Positions 1-7,700 of a stretch of 64,000 bases of DNA are shown piece by piece. Position 1 is the stretch's first letter. Every line of letters begins with the position of its first letter. The DNA is from a bacterium (GTDB lineage Bacteria; Hinthialibacterota; Hinthialibacteria; Hinthialibacterales; Hinthialibacteraceae). Both the position numbers and the translations under genes were made by a program. The DNA lies in NCBI GenBank assembly GCA_016125385.1, contig WGLV01000022.1, forward strand, positions 62,001 through 126,000, written 5' to 3'. The notes below the pieces were generated by a model that saw nothing but the letters and a program-made list of their open reading frames with translations, had not been told where the DNA came from and ran no database searches.

Positions 1-186
1 GGCTCATCCTATCTGAGCCAGAGCGAGTTGACGCTGACGTTTGGCCTGGGCGATGCACAAGCCATCGAAGCGCTGTCCATCCTCTGGCCCGATGGTTCGA
101 GCCAGGAACTGAGTCAGGAAGAACTCGCCTCACTGAAGATCAATGAAGACAACGTCGTGACGAAACGCATCGACGTGGCGATGTAA
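1..186 (+). CDS. CRTAC1/UnbV-type protein, C-terminal fragment
   Basis: An open frame enters from the left edge and stops with TAA at 184-186, so only the last 61 residues are visible. The pattern (a YLSQSE segment, then LTFGLGDA, then LSILWPDGSSQEL) is that of the ASPIC/UnbV domain, which closes CRTAC1-type secreted proteins whose body is usually a beta-propeller of FG-GAP repeats. Its exact biochemical role is not established; these proteins are exported and common in marine and candidate-phylum genomes. The propeller would lie upstream of the window. A GC-rich hairpin at 258-290 follows. Confidence 0.75.
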   Translation, partial: GSSYLSQSELTLTFGLGDAQAIEALSILWPDGSSQELSQEELASLKINEDNVVTKRIDVAM

Positions 187-257
187 GTGGTTGGATTTTT
201 GCCTGTTCGTGATTACGAACGGTAAATCGGTCAAACTCTCCAGCATAAACGGCAATT

Positions 258-290
258 TCCCCGCCTGAAACGATTCCCTTCGGGCGGGGA
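258..290 (+). terminator. GC-rich hairpin after the CRTAC1-type gene
   Basis: TCCCCGCC (258-265) pairs with GGCGGGGA (283-290) around a 17-nt loop. No T-tract follows, so it is a possible factor-dependent terminator or RNA-end stabiliser. A perfect TATAAT lies just after it at 296-301, a candidate -10 for nhaA with no convincing -35. The nhaA leader also has a small hairpin, CCGTCT (357-362) with AGACGG (371-376). Confidence 0.35.
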
Positions 291-416
291 GCGGGTATAA
301 TCCCCCTTCAATCGTTCGGCGCTACTCAAAAAATATAGATACAAAACACTCCTTTCCCGTCTTCACCCGGAGACGGAGCGAGGAGCTTTTTATTCCGAAT
401 TATATGGAGCAAAATC

Positions 417-1712
417 ATGACGACGCGAACCGGAAACGCCGCGGCGCTGTCGCCGTTTCAACAATTCGTCCGAAGCGAAAGTTTCGGCGGTTTTCTGCTG
501 ATCGCCTCAGCCGCGCTTGCGATGATCGCGGCCAATTCCGCTTTGGGCCCGGCGTATTTTTCATGGAAAGAGACCTATTGCGGCCTTCAGTTCGGTGAAT
601 GGGCGTTAAAAAAGCCGCTTGAACTGTGGGTGAATGACGGCCTGATGGCGTTGTTTTTTCTTCTGGTCGGCCTGGAGATCAAGCGTGAATTAATCTCGGG
701 CGAGCTGTCGCGCCCGCGCGACGCGGCGCTGTCGGTTTTCGCGGCGCTGGGTGGAATGGTCGTGCCCGCGCTGATCTACACGGCGTTTAACTGGGGCGGC
801 CCGGGGCTGCCGGGCTGGGGAATCCCGATGGCGACGGACATCGCGTTCGCGATCGGAGTTCTCTCGTTGGCCGGTTCACGCGCGCCGGTTTCTCTCAAGA
901 TCTTTCTGACCGCGCTGGCCATCGTTGACGATCTGGGCGCGGTGGCGGTCATCGCGCTGTTCTATACCGAATCGCTTGCGATGGTGAAGCTGCTCCTCTC
1001 GGTCGCGATTCTGATATTCCCGTTTCTTTATGGCCGCATGGGGGGGACGCGCTTGTGGGTGTATCTGTTATTTGGCGCGGTGAGTTGGTATTTCATGCTC
1101 AAATCCGGCGTTCACGCCACCGTCGCGGGCGTATTTCTCGCGATGACGCTGCCCATCTCCCGCAAACTGGATGAACCCGCCGCCACGCGGAAACTTCGCC
1201 ATGCGCTCGATCGAAGCGATTTTGAAGAACGCGAAGCCGATTTTGAAGAGATCGAGCATGTGGTTGCTCAGGCGCAAAGTCCACTTCATCGCCTCGAACA
1301 CGCGCTGCATCCGCTATCCGCCTATTTCATCATGCCGGTGTTCGCCTTCATTAACGCCGGCGTCGCGCTCAACGCCGAAAGCCTGGGCGCCAATCCGATC
1401 ACGCTGGGCGCACTGTTCGGCCTGGTGTTCGGCAAGCCGCTGGGCGTTTTCGCGTTCGCCTGGCTTTCGGTGAAAGCGGGGCTTGCGGCATTGCCTTCCG
1501 GCGTCAACTGGAAACAGATCTTTTCCGTCGGCGTGCTGGCGGGAATCGGGTTTACCATGTCGTTCTTTATCGCGGGTTTGGGCTTTAAGGAGCCGTTAAT
1601 GCTCGATCAGGCCAAGATCGGGATTCTGGCGGCGTCGGTGATCGCGGCCGTGGCTGGGCTGGTTGGAATCTTCCTGACGGGTAAAGCGGCTCCTGAACAA
1701 CGCGAGGCGTGA
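417..1712 (+). CDS. nhaA: Na+/H+ antiporter NhaA
   Basis: Inner-membrane antiporter that exports Na+ in exchange for protons for pH and sodium homeostasis. The 431 residues match the family in length and topology (about 12 membrane segments). Diagnostic signatures are visible: the ATDIAFAIGVL segment with Asp141 and the IVDDLGAV segment with the paired Asp171-Asp172, equivalent to the ion-binding aspartates D133 and D163-D164 of E. coli NhaA. A charged cytoplasmic insert around residues 255-300 is typical of many NhaA homologues. The start is supported by GGAGC at 406-410, seven bases before ATG. It stands alone and converges on the MntP-like gene, whose stop is 13 bases away. Confidence 0.96.
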   Translation: MTTRTGNAAALSPFQQFVRSESFGGFLLIASAALAMIAANSALGPAYFSWKETYCGLQFGEWALKKPLELWVNDGLMALFFLLVGLEIKRELISGELSRPRDAALSVFAALGGMVVPALIYTAFNWGGPGLPGWGIPMATDIAFAIGVLSLAGSRAPVSLKIFLTALAIVDDLGAVAVIALFYTESLAMVKLLLSVAILIFPFLYGRMGGTRLWVYLLFGAVSWYFMLKSGVHATVAGVFLAMTLPISRKLDEPAATRKLRHALDRSDFEEREADFEEIEHVVAQAQSPLHRLEHALHPLSAYFIMPVFAFINAGVALNAESLGANPITLGALFGLVFGKPLGVFAFAWLSVKAGLAALPSGVNWKQIFSVGVLAGIGFTMSFFIAGLGFKEPLMLDQAKIGILAASVIAAVAGLVGIFLTGKAAPEQREA

Positions 1713-1725
1713 CCGCCCTGGTTTT

Positions 1726-2283
1726 TCACGCTTTGAGCAACGCCTCAAACGCGACGTACATCAGCAACGCGCCGCCGGCGAACTCCATCGCTCGTCCATA
1801 CGCCTCGCGCAGCCGCCGCCCCAGATGCAGCCCGACGAGGGCCATCAGGCCGGCGGCCGCGCCGATGGTCAGGGCGGGGCGCCAGGGGCTGATTTCCGCG
1901 ACGGCCAGTACGACGCCCACCGCCAGCGCGTCGATGCTAACCGCCAGTGAGAGCGAAACCAGAAACCATCCGCGTGAAAGATCGCGCCGCGCGTCGCGCT
2001 TGTCAGGATAAAGGGCTTCATAAAACGCGTGGAGCGCCACTCCGCTCAAAACGAGAAACACGAACCAATGGTCCCAATACGACAACCATTGCAGAGAGAC
2101 GCGTCCGGCTGACCAGCCCGCGAGCGTAAGCAGGCTCTGGAACAGACCGAAATGCCAACCGAGACGAAATGATTGTCCTTTGAATCTCTCGCCCGAACCG
2201 ATGCCGAGCGAGACGGAGAATGCGTCGCAACCCAGCGCGAGAGCGAGCAAGAGAATGGAAAAAGGCGAGTCGAGGCTGAGCAT
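1726..2283 (-). CDS. mntP: MntP-like manganese efflux protein (DUF204 family)
   Basis: A 185-residue protein made of two similar halves of three membrane segments each, the MntP/DUF204 architecture. The conserved acidic motifs are both present: LGCDAFSVSLG near residue 20 and SIDALAVGV in the second half, the residues thought to carry Mn2+. I chose ATG at 2283 because MLSLDSPFS leads straight into the first membrane helix; a GTG at 2328 would add 15 unhelpful residues. It lies about 150 bases downstream of pbpC on the same strand, so read-through is possible. There is no room for, and no sign of, a yybP-ykoY manganese riboswitch. The assignment is by family; metal specificity is inferred. Confidence 0.85.
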   Translation of the reverse strand: MLSLDSPFSILLLALALGCDAFSVSLGIGSGERFKGQSFRLGWHFGLFQSLLTLAGWSAGRVSLQWLSYWDHWFVFLVLSGVALHAFYEALYPDKRDARRDLSRGWFLVSLSLAVSIDALAVGVVLAVAEISPWRPALTIGAAAGLMALVGLHLGRRLREAYGRAMEFAGGALLMYVAFEALLKA

Positions 2284-2432
2284 GATGAATGGCCGTATGG
2301 ATGATGATACGAGCCTCGGCGAGATCACGCGGGCTCAAGCAGAGTATACCAGCACTAGCTCAAAAAGTGAGTCATTCCGCTCGTAGACTGATCCAGATTT
2401 TGGTATGGACTAAACCGCTTGTTTCGATGCGC

Positions 2433-4724
2433 TTATTGAGTTGCGACCGAAAACCGCACGACGTTGGTTTCGCCCTCGATGGTCATACAGGCCAGCCGGT
2501 GATCGCCCGGTTCGAGCCGCATAATGAGCGGTTGGCTCCGGCCTGACTCGCCCAGGTGTTTCCCATCCAGATACCAGTGCAACTCCGGCCCGCCGTCGAG
2601 CGTGGTGCGTAATTGAATCCGGTCGCCTTTGGCGTCGCCGGAGTAGACGAATTGCGCATTTGACGCCGGTTCGAGAATCTCCAGTTCGCGGGTGCGATGC
2701 GTGGGTGCGGTGTTTTGCGCGACGATGGGGGCGTTGATGTGTGCGAGGTCCCAGTTTTGAGCGGAACCCGGCCAGCGTTCGATCACCTCTCCCTCGCGAG
2801 CCGGATCGGGAGCGTGCATGTCGCATACGCGGTGCAGGTACACGCTGCGCGGCATGGTTTCGATCCGCGTCTGGCGGCACCAGGGAGACGCGGGCAGTCC
2901 ACTGATCGCGCACACCTTCACCGGATGCAGATCGCCGGCGTCATCAGGCCACGCTGGAGTGGATCGGTCTGGCAGCGAACGGAACAGTTTCGCCGCGAGC
3001 GGCAGCGCCGCGCTGGCGCCGACCAGCCGCCGTGACGAGCGCCCGCTGTTATTGCCCACCCAGACGCCCACCACGTATTGCCGGTTGAAAACGAACGACC
3101 AGGCGTCGCGGCGTCCCGCCGAGGTCCCTGTCTTCCAGCAGACGCGTTCCGGCGCGTTGATCGTCTTGACGCCGCGCAGGTTTTCTTCCCCCGGCAGCGG
3201 CTGTTCCATCATGTCGAATAACTCGGCGCACACGCCGCGCGGCAATAGACGGTTCGAGACGCGCGGTCCGGCGTTCCGTTCAAAGCGCAGCGGCCGCCAT
3301 TCGCCCAGATTGGCCAGCATGGCGTAGGCCCCGGCCAGTTCGTCCAGCCTCACCTCGCAGCCTCCCAGCGTCAGGCCGAGTCCATACGATTCCGCGTCGC
3401 GGGTTAGCGTCGATAGCCCGGCGCGCCGCAGAAACGCATGCAGGGGCTGAAGCCCGGTGCGTTGCAGTACAGTGACGGCCGGAATGTTCAGCGAAAGCCG
3501 TAACGCCTCGCCGGCGCCGAGAACGCCTTCATAGCGCTGATTGAAATTTTCCGGATGATACCGTCCTCGATCCCAATCGTCGTCCAGCAGGGTTTCATGG
3601 GGATACAGTTTGCTTTCGGCCATGGCGAGCGCGTAGGTGAACGGTTTCAGCGCGGACCCCGGCGAACGCGGCGACTGTGTGACGTCGACCTGACCATCGA
3701 TGGCGTTGTTCCAGAAATCGGCCGATCCAACCAGCGCGAGCACCTCGGCGGATGACGCGTCGATGACGATCGCCGCCGCGTTCTCCACGTCGGCGCCGTA
3801 CGATTTCACGCATTGCTTCGCGAGTTGTTCGGCCCGGGTTTGAATCGATGCGTCGAGCGTGGAGACGATCGTTTCGCCGCCTCTCAGCCGGTCGAGATCG
3901 CGCATGGCGAGATGAGGCGCCTGATTCGGAAACGAATAGCGCCCCGCGCCCAGTCGGCTTTCAATCGAGGACCGGTACTGCGCATCCGTGATCATGCCTT
4001 CGTCGCGCATGCGTTGCAGTACGTAATTGCGGCGTTCACGCGCCCTGGCGGGGTGGTCGAGCGGCGAGTATAGCGCCGGCGCCTTGGGCAGCGACGCCAG
4101 CAACGCGGCTTCGGGCAGGGTGAGTTCGGCGGCGGGCTTGTTGAAATATCGCCGTGAGGCCGCCTCGCATCCAATCAGGTTGCCGCCGTAAGGCGCGAGA
4201 TTGAGATAGAGCCGTAGAATATCGTCCTTGCCGGCGCGGGTTTGCAGCTTGACCGCCAGCATGGCCTGCTCGGCTTTGTTGTAGGTTACGCCCGCCCGCA
4301 GCCCCGCGATTTTGACCACTTGCATGGTCAGAGTTGAAGCGCCGGACACGACGCGCTGATGCGCGATGTTGCTGGCGGCGGCGCGCGCGACGGCGATGGG
4401 ATCGACGCCGAAATGACTTTCAAAACGCTGATCTTCCGCCGCGATGGTCGCTTGGACGAGATAAGGGCTGATTCGGTCGAGACCGCGCTCCATCAGCCAT
4501 TCGTCGCGCTGGTTCAGCGAGGCGAAAAGCGTTTTGCCGTTTCGGTCGAGCAGCTCGCCCGATCGGGGAACCGGGATGGGCCAGATCAGTTCGAGCGAAC
4601 AGGCGAATACCACGGCGGCGACGGCGCAGGCCGCGGCGGCGCCCAGCGCAACACGGCGCAGCCGGGCTTCAAAAAGCGCGGCCTGATAAAACTGTCGGGC
4701 GATGTCTTTACCGATACGCGTCAT
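2433..4724 (-). CDS. pbpC: Penicillin-binding protein 1C (bifunctional transglycosylase/transpeptidase)
   Basis: A 763-residue class A PBP that polymerises glycan strands and cross-links peptides. Order of parts: cytoplasmic N-terminus, one membrane anchor (about residues 25-50), GT51 glycosyltransferase with catalytic Glu97 in AAEDQRFESHFG and the GASTLTMQ motif, then the transpeptidase with Ser357 in SALK, an SLN motif, and KTGTS at Lys531. The last ~90 residues form the BiPBP_C beta-domain typical of PbpC. All catalytic motifs are intact. It lies 26 bases downstream of the giant alpha-2-macroglobulin gene, the same pairing as pbpC-yfhM in enterobacteria, where the macroglobulin is thought to protect or trap proteases at damaged envelope. 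Likely co-transcribed with it. Confidence 0.96.
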   Translation of the reverse strand: MTRIGKDIARQFYQAALFEARLRRVALGAAAACAVAAVVFACSLELIWPIPVPRSGELLDRNGKTLFASLNQRDEWLMERGLDRISPYLVQATIAAEDQRFESHFGVDPIAVARAAASNIAHQRVVSGASTLTMQVVKIAGLRAGVTYNKAEQAMLAVKLQTRAGKDDILRLYLNLAPYGGNLIGCEAASRRYFNKPAAELTLPEAALLASLPKAPALYSPLDHPARARERRNYVLQRMRDEGMITDAQYRSSIESRLGAGRYSFPNQAPHLAMRDLDRLRGGETIVSTLDASIQTRAEQLAKQCVKSYGADVENAAAIVIDASSAEVLALVGSADFWNNAIDGQVDVTQSPRSPGSALKPFTYALAMAESKLYPHETLLDDDWDRGRYHPENFNQRYEGVLGAGEALRLSLNIPAVTVLQRTGLQPLHAFLRRAGLSTLTRDAESYGLGLTLGGCEVRLDELAGAYAMLANLGEWRPLRFERNAGPRVSNRLLPRGVCAELFDMMEQPLPGEENLRGVKTINAPERVCWKTGTSAGRRDAWSFVFNRQYVVGVWVGNNSGRSSRRLVGASAALPLAAKLFRSLPDRSTPAWPDDAGDLHPVKVCAISGLPASPWCRQTRIETMPRSVYLHRVCDMHAPDPAREGEVIERWPGSAQNWDLAHINAPIVAQNTAPTHRTRELEILEPASNAQFVYSGDAKGDRIQLRTTLDGGPELHWYLDGKHLGESGRSQPLIMRLEPGDHRLACMTIEGETNVVRFSVATQ

Positions 4725-4750
4725 TGAATCATCCCCGGTCTCATTGATTC

Positions 4751-7700
4751 TCAGTTGATTTCAATCTCGCCCATCGCGGTGCGCCCATTAACACGCGCGT
4801 CATACATGCATTCCGCCTGCGAGGGAGGCATTTGATACCGCCCTGGCGTCACCGCGCGCACGGCGTAATAGAAATGGTGGACTCCCTGTTCGAGCCGGTC
4901 GAACGCCAGTACGACGCGGTCGTCTCGGATGTCCATGTACGAGGGCGCGGCGGCCCCCGGCCGGTCTTCGTTTTCAGCCCTGGGCAGCGCGTCGGCGTCC
5001 AGACGCGGGTTTTCAACCTCGAATCCCGCCGCGAGTTTATCGACGATCACCACGTTTTCCGACGCGGCGTCGCATTGAATGATCAGATCAATGATGTAAC
5101 CGTCGCCCTGGTTGAATTCACCGCGATCGGCTGGCTCCCATTGCGCTGAATACAAATCGCGCGCCAGCCTGATCCCATGCGACTCCGCCTCTTTCGAGAC
5201 GCTCGTCGGAACGCCGCGCGCCACCGCGTTGACGTACAGATCGACTTGTCCCGTGTTCGTGATGGTGAAAGCGGCTCCGGGGCCATGCAGCGTTTGCTTG
5301 TAGACGTGCTCTCCACGTAACTCTTCATTCACGCCGTCAGAGCGTTCGATTCGCGCGGACGCTGAACTGGCGTCGGATACGATGCCTTTCAGAAATTCGC
5401 TCAGCGCGGTGATGATGAAGGCGGTCTCCTGCGTATTGCCGTAGTGATTCGACTTCAAATAGGCGATCAGGTTTTGGGCGAGTTCGGCGCGGCGCTGGGC
5501 GTCTCCCTTCATGGTTTCCAGCGCGAGCAGTTCGACCGCCTCGTTGCGGATGGGTGAGTTCAATACGCCGCCCTGTTCGACCGCGTCGAACGGTTCGGAT
5601 GGCGTGTTCTGCAGATACGAGGTGACGCGCGCCATGTCTTGCGTATTCACCGCCAGCGCGGCGCCGAGCATGTACCGCGCGGCGCGCGGTAGAACGATGG
5701 AGTCGAAACGTGGTATCTGCTTGATCGCGTCGAGGTCGCCGCCCCACGCCAGGACGAACAGCGCATAGGCGCGCTGATACCGGCTCGTCATGGAATCGTC
5801 CGTCCAGTCGTTCGCCAGACCACGCACGTAATCCTTCAACGCCTGAAGGTTGTGCGCGGGCAATTGAAACTCGCGGTCTTTTTCAACCAGGGTGAGAAAG
5901 TGTAAAGCGTAAACCGAACCGTATTGATTCGGCTCCGTGGCGCCGGGCCAGTAACCCAGTCCGCCCGATCCGGTCTGCATGGCGAACAACCGGTCGATTC
6001 CCGCCTGGATATATTGCTGTAGCGGAATCGCCTCTTTATACGCGGACGCCAGCAGGTCTTCGTTCTTTCGCAGCAGATAGAGCGGCATCAGGCGCGAGGT
6101 GGTCTGCTCGACGCACCCGTATGGATACCCGATGACGTAACCCAGCGCCTCCTTGAGTTGCAGCGCGGGGTTGGCGCCCAGCTCGATGGTGCTCTCAAAA
6201 TCGTCGCTGGCGGTGAAACCGGTGCTGTCAACCTTCATGGATTCGCCCGCGTTCAAAACGCGCAACGTATATTTCGACTGGTACGCCGCGCTGGGCTGAA
6301 CCGGAAGCGCCATGCGTTCGCTATACCGCTCAAGCTCCTCGCCGTTTTCGTTCTTCGCGATCAGAGTCCATTCGATGGCGCCCTCGCCGCTGTTTCGCCC
6401 TGCCTGAATTTCAATGATGGCGTTTCGTTCCGCGTGTGCGGGAACGTCGAGCGTGCTCTCGCCGGATGCGGTTTGCAGCGCGCCGCTGGTTTCCCACTTC
6501 AACACGGCTCGGATGGGCGCGTCGCTCTGGTTGAAGACGACTGCCCGGCATCGCGCCGCGTCTTCACTGGAGAGAAAGCGGGGCAGGCTGGCGCGCAGCA
6601 TGTAAGGCTGCCGAACGAATAATTCGCGGTCCGTCGCGCCGCTGGCGTTCGCGCTGGCGGCCACCGCGACCAGACGCAATCGCCCGTTGAATTTGGGTGG
6701 TTTCATCGAAATCGTCGCGCGGCCCGATTCATCAGTCCGTACCACGCCCGACCACAGCGCCACCGGCTTGATCCAGTTTTCGAGGTCGGACGACGCGCGC
6801 AGGGCGAGCGCTCGTTCCGACATGCCGCCGCTGGGGCTCGATTTTTCCGCGTTAAGCACGATGCGGTCGTAATAGTGCGCGCGATGAAATTCGGGCTGCC
6901 GCGGCCGCATGAACCAGGCGTACGGATCGGGCGAGGCGTAGTTTGTGATCAGATGAACGCCTTCATCCACCGCCGCGAGAGTCAGTTCGGCCGGGACAGG
7001 GTTCTGATCCGCGTCGCGCGTCTCCAGCGTCAGGCTTACTTCCGTCTCCGGACGGATCTCCTCCGGCGGATCGATGAACGAAACATCCAGCCGTCGAGCG
7101 GGGTCTTTTATCGCGATGGAGGTCATCGCGAAGCTGGAGTAGGGATACGTTCGTTCGCGCGCCTGGTCGAGCGAGTGCGCGATGGTGGCTTCGATCCACA
7201 GGTTGGGCGCGTCGTCTTCCGTGAGATTCAGCTGAAACTCGGCGGTTCCGTTCTGTATGCTCACCGGCATGACTTCCCGGATGGTTTCGCCCTGTACGAT
7301 TACAAAGCCCTGCCCATCGAAAGGTGATTCAAGCCTGATCACCGCCGTGTCGCCGGGTTGGTATTTCGGCTGGTCGGCTTTGATCTGAATCAGCCGGGGC
7401 TGGGCGGAATCGCTCTTCTGCAAACCGCGTCCGTATGAATAAAACGATTGCGTACAGAATTGCTGCGTTTCGGGGCTGTGAACCCGCACGCGGTAATAAC
7501 CGTAATGGTCGATGTGAAAACTGGCCTCGCCCACGCCGTCTTTCAATGGCGCTTCGATGGTTTGAATCTCCGAATACTCCGGCGTCCAGTTGGGTTCGTT
7601 GGTTCCGTAAAATCGCCTGATGTAATAACTCCACGTCTGTTTTTCAAGCGTGATCAACACCGAATCGAGCGAGGCGGGCGATTCATCGGGCTGAATCGCG

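Noticed and set aside
2284-2432. Possible yybP-ykoY manganese riboswitch before the MntP-like gene
   Set aside because: The gap to pbpC is only about 150 bases and I see no conserved riboswitch core.
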